A DNA stretch of 64,000 nucleotides, from NCBI RefSeq assembly GCF_017968885.1, contig NZ_CP072913.1, forward strand, positions 62,001-126,000, given 5' to 3'. The position numbers were made by a program, and so were the translations under genes. Below are positions 8,591 through 19,724 of this stretch, in pieces; the first letter of the stretch is position 1, and each line of letters opens with the position of its first letter. This DNA comes from Pseudomonas sp. Tri1. GTDB taxonomy: Bacteria > Pseudomonadota > Gammaproteobacteria > Pseudomonadales > Pseudomonadaceae. A model generated the notes under the pieces. It did no database searches, had not been told where the DNA came from, and saw only the letters and a list, made by a program, of their open reading frames with translations.

Positions 8591-9412
8591 TCAGAGCGCC
8601 AGTTGACGGCGCAGCTCGGCCAGCACCGGCGCAGTATCCGGGCGTACGCCGCGCCACAGGTGGAACGCTTCGCCCGCCTGTTCGGCCAGCATGCCCAGGC
8701 CGTCCATCGCCACCGCCGCGCCTTGTTCGCTGGCCCAGCGGCAGAACGAGGTCGGCTCCTTGCCGTACATCATGTCGTAGCAAACCGTCTTGCCCGGCTC
8801 GATCAAACTTCCGGCAATTGGCGGCACATCCCCTGATAGGCTCGCCGACGTAGCGTTGATGATCAGGTCCACCGGCTCTTGCAGCCAGTCGAAACCACTG
8901 GCCGAGACCGGGCCCAGGTCGGCGAACAACTCAGCCAGTAATTCGGCCTTTTCCACCGTACGATTGGCGATGATCACCGAGGCTGGCGCTTCGGCCAGCA
9001 ACGGTTCCAAGGCGCCACGCACCGCACCGCCGGCCCCGAGTAACAGGATGCGCTTGCCCTTGAGGCTAAAACCCGCGTTGACGGTCAGGTCCCGTACCAG
9101 CCCGGCGCCATCAGTGTTGTCGCCCAACAGGCGACCGTCGGCCAGCTTGCTCAACGTGTTGACTGCCCCAGCCCGCTGGGCTCGCTCAGTCAGGCTGTCG
9201 GCCAGGCGGAAGGCATCTTCCTTGAACGGCACAGTGACGTTTGCCCCACGACCCTCGCGGAAAAATTCCCGTGCATAACCGACGAAGTCATCCAGGGGCA
9301 CCAGCAGCGTGCTGTAGTCCAGCGCTTGCCCGGTCTGCTCGGCAAACAGGCGATGGATCAACGGCGACTTGCTGTGGCCGATAGGGTTACCCATTACAAC
9401 GTAGCGATCCAT
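8591..9412 (-). CDS. aroE: Shikimate dehydrogenase
   Basis: A 273-aa enzyme that reduces 3-dehydroshikimate to shikimate with NADPH in the shikimate pathway. The N-terminal substrate domain shows [13 protein letters not shown] and NVTVPFKE, whose lysine is catalytic; NTDG follows, and residues about 120-130 carry the GAGGAVRG nucleotide-binding loop, with NRT downstream for NADP preference. Length fits the AroE family. It is 13 bases downstream of hemF and probably co-transcribed with it. Confidence 0.95.
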   Translation of the reverse strand: MDRYVVMGNPIGHSKSPLIHRLFAEQTGQALDYSTLLVPLDDFVGYAREFFREGRGANVTVPFKEDAFRLADSLTERAQRAGAVNTLSKLADGRLLGDNTDGAGLVRDLTVNAGFSLKGKRILLLGAGGAVRGALEPLLAEAPASVIIANRTVEKAELLAELFADLGPVSASGFDWLQEPVDLIINATSASLSGDVPPIAGSLIEPGKTVCYDMMYGKEPTSFCRWASEQGAAVAMDGLGMLAEQAGEAFHLWRGVRPDTAPVLAELRRQLAL

Positions 9413-9425
9413 GGATAATCCCCGT

Positions 9426-10364
<939 letters not shown>

Positions 10365-10504
10365 CTACGCGGCGGGCTACGGGCCGGTGGCAAATGGGCG
10401 CACAGGATACCACCGCGCTTGCCCACGCCACAGTTGACGAAGGTCAAGCTTAGGAGTCCGATAGCAGGCTTGGTAAAAAGTCACGCGACAAGGAGAGAGT
10501 GAAG

Positions 10505-11482
10505 ATGGCCAAACGTATCCAGTTCAGTTCCCACGGCGGCCCCGAAGTGCTTGAGTACGTGGACTACCAGCCCGCCGAGCCGGGCCCGCAGCAAGTGCGC
10601 GTCAGCAACAAGGCGATCGGCCTGAACTTCATCGACACCTACTACCGCAGCGGTCTTTATCCGCCGCCGACGTTGCCGTCGGGCCTGGGTGCCGAGGGCG
10701 CGGGTGTGGTCGAGGCGGTCGGTTCAGATGTCACGCGGTTCAAGGTCGGCGACCGTGTGGCGTACGGCAGCGGCCCGTTGGGGGCCTACAGCGATATGCA
10801 TGTGTTGCCCGAGGCCAACCTGGTGCACCTTCCCGAATCCATCAGTTTCGAACAGGCTGCCGGGGTGATGCTCAAGGGGCTGACCGTGCAATACCTGTTG
10901 CGCCAGACCTATGAACTCAAGGGCGGCGAAACCATCCTGTTCCACGCCGCCGCCGGTGGCGTGGGTTCCTTGGCCTGCCAGTGGGCCAAGGCCCTGGGCG
11001 TGAAGCTGATCGGCACCGTCAGCTCGCCGGAAAAAGCCGCCATTGCCAAAGCCCATGGCGCCTGGGAAACCATCGACTACAGCAAGGAAAACGTCGCACA
11101 ACGGGTGCTGGAACTGACTGACGGCAAGAAGGTGCCTGTGGTGTACGACGGGGTCGGCAAGGACACCTGGCTGACCTCCCTGGACTGCGTGTCCCCCCGG
11201 GGTCTGGTGGTGAGCTTCGGCAATGCCTCCGGTGCGGTGGACGGCGTGAACCTGGGGATACTCTCGGCCAAGGGCTCGCTGTACGTCACCCGCCCGACCC
11301 TGGCCACATACGCCAATAACGCCGAAAACCTGCAACGCATGGCCGATGAGCTGTTCGGGATGATCAATAGCGGCAAGATCACGGTGGACATCAACCAGCG
11401 CTATCCACTGGCGGAAGCGGCCAAGGCCCAGGCCGAGCTGTCGGCGCGGCGCACGACCGGCTCGACCATTCTCCTGCCCTGA
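10505..11482 (+). CDS. qor: NADPH:quinone oxidoreductase (zeta-crystallin type)
   Basis: A 325-aa medium-chain reductase of the quinone oxidoreductase family. The N-terminal GroES-like domain includes GLNFIDTYYRSGLYPPP and GLGAEGAGVVEAVG; the nucleotide-binding fold is seen at HAAAGGVGSLACQWAKALG; the C-terminus ends in KAQAELSARRTTGSTILLP. No zinc ligands of alcohol dehydrogenases are present, as expected. The frame allows a GTG at 10499, but AAGGAGAG lies only two to three bases from it and about eight from the ATG at 10505, so the ATG is preferred. A REP pair follows the gene. Confidence 0.92.
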   Translation: MAKRIQFSSHGGPEVLEYVDYQPAEPGPQQVRVSNKAIGLNFIDTYYRSGLYPPPTLPSGLGAEGAGVVEAVGSDVTRFKVGDRVAYGSGPLGAYSDMHVLPEANLVHLPESISFEQAAGVMLKGLTVQYLLRQTYELKGGETILFHAAAGGVGSLACQWAKALGVKLIGTVSSPEKAAIAKAHGAWETIDYSKENVAQRVLELTDGKKVPVVYDGVGKDTWLTSLDCVSPRGLVVSFGNASGAVDGVNLGILSAKGSLYVTRPTLATYANNAENLQRMADELFGMINSGKITVDINQRYPLAEAAKAQAELSARRTTGSTILLP

Positions 11483-11503
11483 TCTAGAGGTTGCTGAAGA
11501 ACC

Positions 11504-11594
11504 TGTGGGAGCGAGCCTGCTCGCGATAGCGGATAGTCAGCCAACATCAATGCTGGCTGACCTGACGCCATCGCGAGCAAGCTCGCTCCCACAG
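11504..11594. repeat. REP doublet (REPIN-like), GTGGGAGCGAGC type
   Basis: Two inverted copies of the core: TGTGGGAGCGAGCCTGCTCG from 11504, and the complementary form ending CTCGCTCCCACAG at 11594. Between them AGTCAGCCAACATC/ATGCTGGCTGACCTGA forms a second inverted repeat. The whole unit can fold into one long hairpin. It sits between the convergent genes qor and tsaC. Confidence 0.85.
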
Positions 11595-11628
11595 TGGTTT
11601 TGTGCAGGATGCAGAAGGTGTGTTCGGG

Positions 11629-12186
11629 CTAGTCCGGCCGCACCACTTTCCCGGTCGCCAGGTCGCGAATCACGCTGGGGTTCTTGCGCCCGCCCAGGTT
11701 ACCGCCCAGCACCAGATCGATTTGCCCACGGAAATACTGCTCGACGCGAATCCGCGTGCGTGCCGCCGGGCGCCCTTGCGGGTTGGCCGAGGTGGACACC
11801 AGCGGCCCCACCAACGAACACAAGTCGCGCACGGTGGGATGATCGCTGACCCGCAGCGCGACAGTGTCGTGCACCCCGATGATCCATTCCGGCAACAGGT
11901 TCTGGTGCGGTACCAGCCAGGTATTGGGCCCCGGCCAGGTGCTGGCCATGCGGTCCATCCAGGTTTCGGGGAAGTCTTCGAACAGAAAGTCGAACTGGTG
12001 AATATTGTCAGCCACCAGAATCAGCCCCTTGTCGGGCAGCCGCGACTTGATCGCCAGCAGGCGCTCCACCGCTTCCTCGTTCCACGGGTCGCAGCCCAGG
12101 CCCCAGACCGCCTCGGTTGGATAGGCAATCACCGCCCCGGCGCGAATTTCTCGCGCGGCTTGTTGCACACGCCAACTGTTGACCAT
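11629..12186 (-). CDS. tsaC: Threonylcarbamoyl-AMP synthase
   Basis: A 185-aa Sua5/YciO/YrdC protein that condenses threonine, bicarbonate and ATP to threonylcarbamoyl-AMP for the t6A37 tRNA modification. The fold is shown by [20 protein letters not shown] (residues about 17-36), [26 protein letters not shown] and [10 protein letters not shown]. The frame extends to 12207, but ATG 12186 (MVNSWRVQQ) has a GGAG nine bases upstream and gives the normal TsaC length without a Sua5 domain. It is followed upstream by dprA, 60 bases away on the same strand. Confidence 0.93.
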   Translation of the reverse strand: MVNSWRVQQAAREIRAGAVIAYPTEAVWGLGCDPWNEEAVERLLAIKSRLPDKGLILVADNIHQFDFLFEDFPETWMDRMASTWPGPNTWLVPHQNLLPEWIIGVHDTVALRVSDHPTVRDLCSLVGPLVSTSANPQGRPAARTRIRVEQYFRGQIDLVLGGNLGGRKNPSVIRDLATGKVVRPD

Positions 12187-12246
12187 GAAAGATTCTCCGC
12201 AACACAAATAAGGCTGTGCGCAGTTTACCGATCTTCCCCATAAAAC

Positions 12247-13341
12247 CTAGCGTGCAAACCAACGCCCGTTGTCACAGGTGGCGCGTCCTTCCATTTCCAG
12301 CTCGGTCAGCGCCGCCAGCACTTTGGGCAAGCCCCAGCCACTGGCCTCGGCCAAGGCTTCACTGGTGAGCGGTGCGGCATGGAGCAGGCGCAGTAGCGGA
12401 TGTGTCGAAGGCGCGGGTTCCGGGGTTAGCGGTAACTGCTGCCAACCCCGCAGTGCTTCGAGGATATGCTCGACAGTTTCCACCAGCACCGCGCCGTCGC
12501 GGATCAATTGGTGGCAGCCCCGCGCGCCGGGGTGGTGGATCGATCCCGGAATGGCGTACACCTCGCGGCCCTGATCCGCCGCCAAGCGTGCGGTGATCAA
12601 CGAACCGCTGGCGACACTGGCCTCGACCACCAGCACACCCAGGGACAAACCGCTGATGATTCGGTTGCGGCGCGGAAAGTTGTTGGCGTGGGGTGGTGCG
12701 TCCAGCGGGAACTCCGACACCACCGCGCTGCCTTGGGCGATCATCGCGTCCGCCAGCCGGCGATTTCGCTGTGGATAAAAATTTTCCAGCCCGGTGCCCA
12801 ACACGCCGACGGTTTGTCCGCCGACGTCCAGCGCTGCTTGATGAGCCGCTGCATCGATGCCCAAGGCCAAGCCGCTGGTGATGACAAAACCGGCCCCAGC
12901 CAGGCTTCGGGAAAAAGCGGCGGCGGTGTCCATGCCCGGACGCGATGCCCGGCGGCTACCGACCATCGCCAACTGTGGTTTTTCCAGGAAACCGGCGTTG
13001 CCGGCAACGAACAGCAGCGGTGGCGCATCGCTGATCTGCGCCAGTAGTGCCGGATAGTCAGGCTGGTCCCACATCAGTAAATGCTGGGCCGAACCCTTTA
13101 GCCAGGCCAGTGCGTGGGCGGCGCCATCACGCACATCCGGGTTGCGGCGAGCCTCGGCGCACGCCGTGGGCAACCCCAGCGCGCGCCATGCGCTGGCCGG
13201 TGCGCTGATGGCTTTGGAGGCTGAGCCAAAGGCTTGCATCAGGGTCATGAAACGTTTGGGTCCCAGTTCCGGCAAGCGGTGCAGGCGAAGTCGGGCCTCC
13301 AGTTCCGCAGGGGAAACTGAAGCAGATTCAGGCAGTGGCAT
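12247..13341 (-). CDS. dprA: DNA processing protein DprA
   Basis: A 364-aa DprA/Smf protein that loads RecA on incoming single-stranded DNA during natural transformation. The Rossmann-like core shows MVGSRRASRPGMDTAAAFSR, ITSGLALGIDAAAHQAAL and FPRRNRIISGLSLGVLVVEA; a C-terminal winged-helix domain (LLRLLHAAPLTSEALAEASG and on) follows, and an N-terminal SAM-like region precedes. Length is normal. It sits between the LysM protein and tsaC on the same strand, as in other Pseudomonas. Confidence 0.94.
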   Translation of the reverse strand: MPLPESASVSPAELEARLRLHRLPELGPKRFMTLMQAFGSASKAISAPASAWRALGLPTACAEARRNPDVRDGAAHALAWLKGSAQHLLMWDQPDYPALLAQISDAPPLLFVAGNAGFLEKPQLAMVGSRRASRPGMDTAAAFSRSLAGAGFVITSGLALGIDAAAHQAALDVGGQTVGVLGTGLENFYPQRNRRLADAMIAQGSAVVSEFPLDAPPHANNFPRRNRIISGLSLGVLVVEASVASGSLITARLAADQGREVYAIPGSIHHPGARGCHQLIRDGAVLVETVEHILEALRGWQQLPLTPEPAPSTHPLLRLLHAAPLTSEALAEASGWGLPKVLAALTELEMEGRATCDNGRWFAR

Positions 13342-13421
13342 GTGATCATCCTTGATCGTTATAAGCCCCGTGCAAACGGGAACAAGCTGTGGATAACTCT
13401 GTTGGTAACTTGTGAGACCCG

Positions 13422-14447
13422 TTATGGATTGCGCACCTTGTCGAGCACCGCCAACGAGCGCGAGGCATACAGCACCAAGCCGTAGCTGAGCTTGTCGTAG
13501 GTACGGAAAACCATCAGCAGGCCGGCACGCTCATCGGGGATCTTCACCGATTGGCCGCTGATGCGATCGCGTACGGTTTCACCGGTCTTCATCACCGCCA
13601 ATACGTTGCCTTCGACCAGCCCGTCGCGACGGCCCTTGTTCAGGGTAACCACATCCAGCGCGCCGATCTGGGTCACGCCTCGAGGCACATCGAGGATCAG
13701 CCCGTTGATCTGCGATTTAGGCGCGCTGGGCATGAACGTCGAATTGATCGAGCGTTCTTCGCCACTGAACAGGCGGTCACCGAGGCGCACTTCCTGGGTG
13801 GTGCGTTGCAGGACCAGGGTGGTGACATCGCCTTCGGTGGCAATCACCTCACCGCCGCCGATGTCGTCGGCGTTGATGCCCAGAAATTCCTTGGTCTGTG
13901 GGTCGGTATAGACCTTGCCCTGACGGAAGATGCCGTAGGCCGACTGGTTCGCGTCGAACGAGCCACGGGCAAAGACCCGATCCCCCATGCCGCTGAGTAC
14001 CCGTTCGGCATTGCCGGCGACAATGTACGGCGCCGTGTTGAAGTCCTCGGCCTTGTCGACGATGCGGTTGCTCAGCAGAAAGCTGTTGATGGCTTGCAGC
14101 GGGATGCTCGGAATGGCATCGGCCACGGGCGAGCTGCGGATGCGTGGCGACAGCTTGATGGTGCCCCGCGAGGCGCCGCGACTGAGGGTCAGGCGCGGCT
14201 GACCATTGACGTAGACCAGCGACAGGGTATCGCCGGGATAAATCAGGTTGGGGTTTTCTATTTGCGGGTTGGCCTGCCAGAGCTCCGGCCATTTCCAGGG
14301 TTCGCGCAGGTACTTGCCGGAAATGTCCCACAGCGTGTCCCCCGTCACCACCGTGTATTGCTGGGGAAAACCTTCCCGAAGTTGCACTTGCCCGTGCGCG
14401 ATACCGGCCGAGGCCAGGAGCAGCAGGGCGAGTAGTGATTTCCTCAT
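13422..14447 (-). CDS. LysM peptidoglycan-binding domain protein
   Basis: A 341-aa exported protein: signal peptide at residues 1-19 (KSLLALLLLASAGIAHG), then one LysM domain at about residues 32-80 (YTVVTGDTLWDISGKYLREP followed by WKWPELWQANPQIENPNLIYPGDTL). The rest has no catalytic motif I recognise; DVVTLNKGRRDGLVEGNVLAV resembles outer-membrane-associated beta-domain repeats. It should bind peptidoglycan in the periplasm. It is divergent from def with 157 bases between starts, and upstream of dprA. Confidence 0.9.
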   Translation of the reverse strand: MRKSLLALLLLASAGIAHGQVQLREGFPQQYTVVTGDTLWDISGKYLREPWKWPELWQANPQIENPNLIYPGDTLSLVYVNGQPRLTLSRGASRGTIKLSPRIRSSPVADAIPSIPLQAINSFLLSNRIVDKAEDFNTAPYIVAGNAERVLSGMGDRVFARGSFDANQSAYGIFRQGKVYTDPQTKEFLGINADDIGGGEVIATEGDVTTLVLQRTTQEVRLGDRLFSGEERSINSTFMPSAPKSQINGLILDVPRGVTQIGALDVVTLNKGRRDGLVEGNVLAVMKTGETVRDRISGQSVKIPDERAGLLMVFRTYDKLSYGLVLYASRSLAVLDKVRNP

Positions 14448-14604
14448 GCGGTGAATCCCTTTATTATGTGCGTTCGCGTAAAACGCCAGAGCCCCCGTGG
14501 CTCGCTCCGTTCATACAGAGCAACGTTTTACAACGGTAGCCTGCATCCCAAGACACGCCAGGCCAGCCACCCGACTTTACCTCACACGTGCATTTATCAA
14601 GCTT

Positions 14605-15111
14605 ATGGCCATTTTGAACATTCTCGAATTCCCGGACCCGCGCCTGCGCACTATCGCCAAACCGGTGGCCGTAGTGGACGACGAAGTGCGTCAGTTGGTC
14701 GATGACATGTTTGAAACAATGTATGAGGCGCCAGGTATCGGCCTCGCCGCGACCCAGGTCAACGTGCACAAGCGTATCGTCGTGATGGACCTCTCCGAAG
14801 ACCGCAGCGAGCCGCGGGTGTTCATCAACCCAGAGTTCGAAACCCTGACCGACGAGATGGACCAATACCAGGAAGGCTGCCTTTCGGTGCCGGGCTTCTA
14901 CGAAAACGTCGACCGCCCGCAGAAGGTCAAGATCAAGGCCCTGGATCGCGACGGCCAACCTTACGAACTGATCGCCGAAGGCTTGCTGGCGGTGTGCATC
15001 CAGCACGAGTGTGACCACCTCAACGGCAAGTTGTTCGTCGATTACCTGTCTACCCTCAAGCGTGACCGGATCAAGAAAAAACTGGAAAAACTTCATCGCC
15101 AGAATGCTTGA
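14605..15111 (+). CDS. def: Peptide deformylase
   Basis: A 168-aa metalloenzyme that removes the formyl group from nascent protein N-termini. All three family motifs are present: GIGLAATQV (residues about 46-54), EGCLSVPG with the metal-binding cysteine, and QHECDHLNG with the two metal-binding histidines and catalytic glutamate. The frame extends 36 codons upstream, but ATG 14605 ([15 protein letters not shown]) matches the family N-terminus exactly. It begins the def-fmt-rsmB-trkA run. Confidence 0.97.
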   Translation: MAILNILEFPDPRLRTIAKPVAVVDDEVRQLVDDMFETMYEAPGIGLAATQVNVHKRIVVMDLSEDRSEPRVFINPEFETLTDEMDQYQEGCLSVPGFYENVDRPQKVKIKALDRDGQPYELIAEGLLAVCIQHECDHLNGKLFVDYLSTLKRDRIKKKLEKLHRQNA

Positions 15112-15122
15112 TGCCCCCTTTC

Positions 15123-15148
15123 AAAGGCTTGCCGCGGCAAGCCTTTTT
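15123..15148 (+). terminator. Hairpin with T-run between def and fmt
   Basis: AAAGGCTTGC and GCAAGCCTTT form a 10-bp stem around CGCG, followed by TTCTTTTTG. It looks like an intrinsic terminator 11 bases after the def stop, so fmt may need its own promoter or depend on partial read-through. Confidence 0.7.
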
Positions 15149-15182
15149 CTTTTTGCGACTGCTTTGAAATTGAGAGCTTCCC

Positions 15183-16142
15183 ATGACTGAGCCACTGCGC
15201 ATCGTCTTTGCCGGCACCCCCGAGTTCGCTGCCGAACACCTCAAGGCCCTGCTGGCCAGCCCTCATGAAATCGTCGCGGTCTACACCCAGCCGGATCGGC
15301 CGGCCGGTCGCGGGCAAAAACTGATGCCCAGCCCGGTCAAGCAGTTGGCCTTGGAAAACGGTCTCCAGGTGTTGCAGCCGCCGACCCTGCGTGACGCCCA
15401 GGCCCAGGCCGAACTGGCGGCGCTGAAGCCGGATCTGATGGTGGTGGTCGCCTACGGCCTGATCCTGCCCCAAGTGGTGTTGGATATCCCGCGCCTGGGT
15501 TGCATCAACAGCCACGCCTCGCTGCTGCCACGCTGGCGCGGTGCGGCGCCGATCCAGCGCGCCGTGGAAGCCGGCGACGCGATGAGCGGCGTCACGATGA
15601 TGCGCATGGAGGCCGGCCTGGATACCGGGCCGATGCTGCTCAAGGTCAGCACCCCCATCAGCGCCGAAGACACCGGCGGCAGCCTGCACGACCGCCTCGC
15701 ACTGATCGGCCCGCCGGCGGTAGTCCAGGCCATCGCCGGCCTGGCCGCCGGCACGCTGGAAGGCGAAGTGCAGGATGACAGCCTCGCCACCTATGCGCAC
15801 AAACTGAACAAGGACGAAGCCCGCATCGACTGGAGCCGCCCGGCCATCGAGCTGGAGCGCTTGGTACGGGCTTTCAACCCATGGCCGATCTGCCACAGCA
15901 CCTTGAACGGCGAAGCCCTGAAAGTGCTGGCCGCCAGCCGCGCCGAAGGCAAGGGCACACCGGGTGAAATCCTCAGTGCCAGCAAGGACGGCCTGGTGGT
16001 GGCCTGCGGTGAGCAGGCGTTGTGCCTGACACGTCTGCAACTGCCTGGCGGCAAGGCGCTGAACTTCAGCGACTTGTTCAACAGCCGCCGTGAGAAATTT
16101 GCCGTCGGCACCGTGCTGGGCCAAGCGGTGGAGGCCTCATGA
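15183..16142 (+). CDS. fmt: Methionyl-tRNA formyltransferase
   Basis: A 319-aa enzyme that formylates the methionine of initiator tRNA with 10-formyltetrahydrofolate. [19 protein letters not shown] opens the formyltransferase domain; [20 protein letters not shown] and [20 protein letters not shown] carry the active-site asparagine and histidine; the C-terminal tRNA-binding barrel follows after about residue 205. The stop codon overlaps the rsmB start by four bases (ATGA), indicating translational coupling. Confidence 0.97.
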   Translation: MTEPLRIVFAGTPEFAAEHLKALLASPHEIVAVYTQPDRPAGRGQKLMPSPVKQLALENGLQVLQPPTLRDAQAQAELAALKPDLMVVVAYGLILPQVVLDIPRLGCINSHASLLPRWRGAAPIQRAVEAGDAMSGVTMMRMEAGLDTGPMLLKVSTPISAEDTGGSLHDRLALIGPPAVVQAIAGLAAGTLEGEVQDDSLATYAHKLNKDEARIDWSRPAIELERLVRAFNPWPICHSTLNGEALKVLAASRAEGKGTPGEILSASKDGLVVACGEQALCLTRLQLPGGKALNFSDLFNSRREKFAVGTVLGQAVEAS

Positions 16143-17449
16143 ACCCGCGTCTGGCCGCCGCCAAGGCACTGGCTGCCGTCCTCAACGGAAAAGCCTCGCT
16201 CAACAGTTCCTTGCCGACCCAGCTGGACAAGGTCGAAGACCGTGATCGCGGCTTCACCCAGGACCTGGCGTTCGGCACCGCCCGCTGGCAGCCACGCTTG
16301 TCGGCCCTGGCGGCCAAGCTGTTGCAGAAGCCGTTCAAAGCGGCGGATGCCGACGTCGAAGCCTTGTTGCTGGTGGGGCTTTATCAGTTGCTCTACACCC
16401 GCGTTCCCGCTCATGCCGCCATCGGCGAAACCGTGGGTTGCGCCGACAAGCTGAAAAAACCCTGGGCCAAGGCCCTGCTCAATGCCGTGTTGCGCCGTGC
16501 CCAACGGGAAAGCGAAACCCTGCTGGCTGAGCTGGAACATGATCCAGTGGTGCGCACCGCCCACCCGCGCTGGTTGCAGAAATCCCTGAAAGCTTTCTGG
16601 CCCGAGCAATGGGAAGCCATCTGCGCGGCCAACAACGCCCATCCGCCGATGATCCTGCGGGTCAACCGTCGTCACCATACCCGCGATGCCTACCTGGCCT
16701 TGCTGGGCGAGGCGGGCATCCCGGCCATCCCGTGCCAGTACAGCCGCGACGGTATCGTGCTGGAAACCCCCGGCGATGTGCGCGCGCTGCCGGGCTTCGC
16801 CGAGGGCTGGATCAGCGTCCAGGACGAAGCTGCCCAACTGGCCGCCGACCTGCTGGAGCTGGCGCCCGGTCAACGGGTGCTGGACGCCTGCTGCGCACCG
16901 GGTGGCAAGACCTGTCACATCCTCGAGGCCGAGCCGAAGCTGGCCGGCGTGGTGGCGGTGGACCTGGAAGCCAAGCGTTTAGTGCGGGTGAAGGAAAACC
17001 TTGAGCGCCTGGGCCTGGACGCCGAACTGATCGCCGCCGACGGCCGCGACACTGCGACCTGGTGGGACGGCAAGCCGTTCCAGCGCATCCTGCTGGACGC
17101 GCCGTGCTCGGCCACCGGCGTGATCCGCCGCCATCCGGATATCAAGCTGACCCGCCAGCCGGACGACATCGCCGCACTGGCGGTGTTGCAGGGTGAATTG
17201 CTCGACGCCCTGTGGATAACCCTGGAAGTCGGCGGCATATTGCTCTACGCCACCTGTTCGACCTTGCCGACCGAGAACACCGAAGTGATCGAAGCCTTCC
17301 TGGCCCGCACCCCGGGCGCCCGGGAGCTGGACATCGCCAGCCAGGCCGGCCTCAAGCAGCCCCATGGCCGCCAGTTGCTGGCCCAGGAGGGCGGGCATGA
17401 CGGGTTCTACTACGCCAAACTGATCAAGATCGCCGCCGCACGCGGTTAA
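16139..17449 (+). CDS. rsmB: 16S rRNA m5C967 methyltransferase
   Basis: A 436-aa SAM-dependent enzyme that methylates cytosine 967 of 16S rRNA. Residues 1 to about 140 form a NusB-like RNA-binding domain; the Rossmann methyltransferase follows with [17 protein letters not shown] (SAM binding), [17 protein letters not shown] (motif IV cysteine) and [17 protein letters not shown] (motif VI catalytic cysteine). It overlaps fmt by four bases and is followed by trkA after 25 bases. Confidence 0.96.
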   Translation: MNPRLAAAKALAAVLNGKASLNSSLPTQLDKVEDRDRGFTQDLAFGTARWQPRLSALAAKLLQKPFKAADADVEALLLVGLYQLLYTRVPAHAAIGETVGCADKLKKPWAKALLNAVLRRAQRESETLLAELEHDPVVRTAHPRWLQKSLKAFWPEQWEAICAANNAHPPMILRVNRRHHTRDAYLALLGEAGIPAIPCQYSRDGIVLETPGDVRALPGFAEGWISVQDEAAQLAADLLELAPGQRVLDACCAPGGKTCHILEAEPKLAGVVAVDLEAKRLVRVKENLERLGLDAELIAADGRDTATWWDGKPFQRILLDAPCSATGVIRRHPDIKLTRQPDDIAALAVLQGELLDALWITLEVGGILLYATCSTLPTENTEVIEAFLARTPGARELDIASQAGLKQPHGRQLLAQEGGHDGFYYAKLIKIAAARG

Positions 17450-17474
17450 AACCGATTCGATAGGGAGTGACTGG

Positions 17475-18848
17475 ATGAAAATCATCATCCTCGGCGCAGG
17501 ACAGGTCGGTGGTTCGCTGGCGGAACACCTGGCCAGCGAGGCCAACGACATCACTGTGGTCGACACCGACGGCGAACGCCTGCGCGACCTCGGCGACCGC
17601 CTCGACATCCGTACCGTACAAGGCCGCGGCTCGTTACCTACCGTGCTACGCCAGGCCGGCGCCGACGATGCCGACATGCTGGTGGCGGTGACCAACAGCG
17701 ATGAAACCAACATGGTCGCCTGTCAGGTCGCCCATACGTTGTTTCACACCCCGACCAAGATCGCCCGGGTGCGCGAAGCGTCCTACCTGACCCGCGCCGA
17801 CCTGTTCGACAACGAAGCGATCCCGGTGGACGTGCTGATCAGCCCCGAGCAGGTGGTGACCAACTACATCAAGCGCCTGATCCAACACCCGGGCGCCTTG
17901 CAGGTGATCGACTTTGCCGAAGGCAAGGCGCAACTGGTGGCGGTCAAGGCCTACTACGGCGGCCCGCTGGTGGGGCAGCAATTGCGCCAGCTGCGTGAGC
18001 ACATGCCGAATGTGGAGACGCGGGTCGCGGCGATCTTCCGCCGTGACCGACCGATCCTGCCCCAGGGCGACACGGTGATCGAAGCGGACGACGAGGTGTT
18101 CTTCATCGCCGCCAAGGCGAATATTCGCGCGGTCATGAGCGAAATGCGCCGCCTGGACGAGAACTACAAGCGCATCGTCATCGCCGGTGGCGGGCAGATC
18201 GGCGAACGCCTGGCCGAAGCCATCGAAAGCCGCTACCAGGTCAAGATCATCGAGATGAATCCGGCCCGCTGCCGCTACCTCTCGGACACCCTCGACAGCA
18301 CCGTGGTGCTGCAAGGCAGTGCCTCGGACCGCGACCTGCTGCTGGAAGAAAACATCGCCGACGCCGACATCTTCCTGGCCCTGACCAACGACGACGAAGC
18401 CAACATCATGTCGTCGCTATTGGCCAAGCGCCTGGGGGCGAAGAAGGTCATGACCATCATCAACAACCCGGCCTACGTCGACCTGATCCAGGGCGGCGAC
18501 ATCGACATCGCCATCAGCCCGCAACTGGCGACCATCGGCACCTTGCTCGCCCACGTACGCCGCGGCGACATCGTCAGCGTGCACTCCCTGCGCCGCGGCG
18601 CCGCCGAAGCCATCGAGGCGATTGCCCACGGCGATGCCAAGTCCAGCAAAGTGATCGGCAAGGCCATCCGCGACATCGGCCTGCCCCCCGGCACCACCAT
18701 CGGCGCGATCATCCGCGACGAAGAAGTACTGATCGCCCACGACGACACCACCATCCAGACCGGCGACCATGTGATCCTGTTCCTGGTGGACAAAAAGCAC
18801 ATTCGTGATGTCGAGAAGCTGTTCCATGTGGGGTTGAGCTTCTTCTGA
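17475..18848 (+). CDS. trkA: Trk potassium transporter peripheral NAD(H)-binding subunit
   Basis: A 457-aa cytoplasmic regulator of Trk potassium channels. It has the duplicated arrangement TrkA-N/TrkA-C/TrkA-N/TrkA-C: the first nucleotide-binding loop is [15 protein letters not shown] at residues 6-20, the second is [14 protein letters not shown] near residue 238. The ATG follows a GGGAG sequence. The Trk membrane subunit is not in this window. It closes the def-fmt-rsmB-trkA cluster. Confidence 0.96.
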   Translation: MKIIILGAGQVGGSLAEHLASEANDITVVDTDGERLRDLGDRLDIRTVQGRGSLPTVLRQAGADDADMLVAVTNSDETNMVACQVAHTLFHTPTKIARVREASYLTRADLFDNEAIPVDVLISPEQVVTNYIKRLIQHPGALQVIDFAEGKAQLVAVKAYYGGPLVGQQLRQLREHMPNVETRVAAIFRRDRPILPQGDTVIEADDEVFFIAAKANIRAVMSEMRRLDENYKRIVIAGGGQIGERLAEAIESRYQVKIIEMNPARCRYLSDTLDSTVVLQGSASDRDLLLEENIADADIFLALTNDDEANIMSSLLAKRLGAKKVMTIINNPAYVDLIQGGDIDIAISPQLATIGTLLAHVRRGDIVSVHSLRRGAAEAIEAIAHGDAKSSKVIGKAIRDIGLPPGTTIGAIIRDEEVLIAHDDTTIQTGDHVILFLVDKKHIRDVEKLFHVGLSFF

Positions 18849-18879
18849 TCCAGGCTTTGCGGTGGCAGCAATGGCCCCA

Positions 18880-18974
18880 TCGCGAGCAAGCTCGCTCCCA
18901 CAGAGGAACTCCAGTGCTCACAAATATCGCGAGCAACCCCAACCCCTGTGGGAGCGAGCTTGCTCGCGATAGCT
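18880..18974. repeat. REP doublet after trkA
   Basis: ATCGCGAGCAAGCTCGCTCC (from 18880) faces TGTGGGAGCGAGCTTGCTCG (from 18948). The interval contains a partial third core (TATCGCGAGCAAC). It lies between trkA and the TPR gene. Confidence 0.85.
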
Positions 18975-19024
18975 ATCTAGCAGCCGACTGATCAACCCCT
19001 GACACACCAGATAAGGACGCCGCC

Positions 19025-19336
19025 ATGCTCGATTCCCTGGAAAAAATGCTCGCCAAGGGTGTGGATAACTCCCTGCTGCGCTTCGGCCTGGGCAAGGGCT
19101 ACCTGGACCTCGGCGAATTCGCCCGCGCCGCCGAGCACTTCCAACGCTGCGTCGAATTCGACCCCAAATATTCAGCCGCATGGAAACTATTGGGCAAGGC
19201 CCACCAAGGCCAAGGCGATGCCGCAGCAGCCCGCCAAGCCTGGGAACAAGGCCTCGAAGCCGCCCGAGCCCACGGCGACAAACAAGCCGAAAAAGAAATG
19301 ACCGTGTTTCTGAAGAAGCTGGATCGCCACCCCTGA
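19025..19336 (+). CDS. Small tetratricopeptide-repeat protein
   Basis: A 103-aa protein with about two to three TPR units: LRFGLGKGYLDLGEFARAAE and WKLLGKAHQGQGDAAAARQ show the W/L-G-Y/A-A pattern of helix pairs. It is likely cytoplasmic, with no signal peptide, and serves as a protein-interaction scaffold of unknown partner. The same small TPR gene follows trkA in other Pseudomonas (the PA0015 position). REP elements lie on both sides. Confidence 0.8.
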   Translation: MLDSLEKMLAKGVDNSLLRFGLGKGYLDLGEFARAAEHFQRCVEFDPKYSAAWKLLGKAHQGQGDAAAARQAWEQGLEAARAHGDKQAEKEMTVFLKKLDRHP

Positions 19337-19350
19337 ATTCACACAAAACA

Positions 19351-19407
19351 GCTTTTTGTGGCGAGGGAGCTTGCTCCCGCTTGAGTGCGCAGTGCTCACA
19401 AAAAAGC
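19351..19407. repeat. REP-like element with extended arms
   Basis: The GTGGCGAGGGAGCTTGCTCC core is flanked by AGCTTTTTGTG on the left and CACAAAAAAGC on the right, which are complementary, so the whole segment can fold into one long hairpin just downstream of the TPR gene and could act as its terminator. Confidence 0.65.
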
Positions 19408-19458
19408 CCATCGCGCCCCGAATCCCAGCCCGCCAACCAGCCAACACACAAACCCCCT

Positions 19459-19500
19459 GTGGCGAGGGGATTCATCCCCGCTGGACTGCGCAGCAGCCCC
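19459..19500. repeat. REP-like element
   Basis: TGTGGCGAGGGGATTCATCC followed by CCGCTGGACTGCGCAGCAGCC, a variant of the GTGGCGAGGG REP family seen elsewhere in the window. Confidence 0.65.
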
Positions 19501-19701
19501 AAACAGCCACGCGGTTTGTCTAGCCGCTTAACTGACAAACATTCACCGCTCCAATATTGGTCCCCGACGCCCCCTCTCGACCCTGGTCATCAAGACTTGA
19601 CTGGAGACGCACACGTCCGAATTACCCAAATGATCATTGCCCTTGGGGTTGTTCCTGAAACGGCGGCGGTTTGAGCAGATTAGCTGAACGGACAAGAGGG
19701 C

Positions 19702-19718
19702 AAAATAAATCCGTCCCC
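19702..19718 (+). repeat. Short direct repeat, left copy (AAAATAAATCCGTCCCC)
   Basis: Matches 20806-20822 at 16 of 17 positions, in the same orientation. The two copies bracket the DUF1963 gene. This type of motif is often seen at the edges of REP-associated or IS200-like elements; that link is recalled knowledge, not shown here. Confidence 0.6.
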
Positions 19719-19724
19719 CGACTC

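Larger units (their letters stand above)
19337..19724. other. Repeat-rich intergenic region at the left edge of the accessory island
   Basis: These 388 bases hold two REP-like elements (19351-19407 and 19459-19500) and, at 19702-19718, the motif AAAATAAATCCGTCCCC that recurs at 20806. No convincing gene is seen. Conserved core order ends here and accessory genes begin. Confidence 0.6.

Noticed and set aside
18880..19500. Clustered short palindromes that might suggest a CRISPR array
   Set aside because: The units are inverted, not direct, repeats with irregular spacing, of two known REP types; no cas genes are present.
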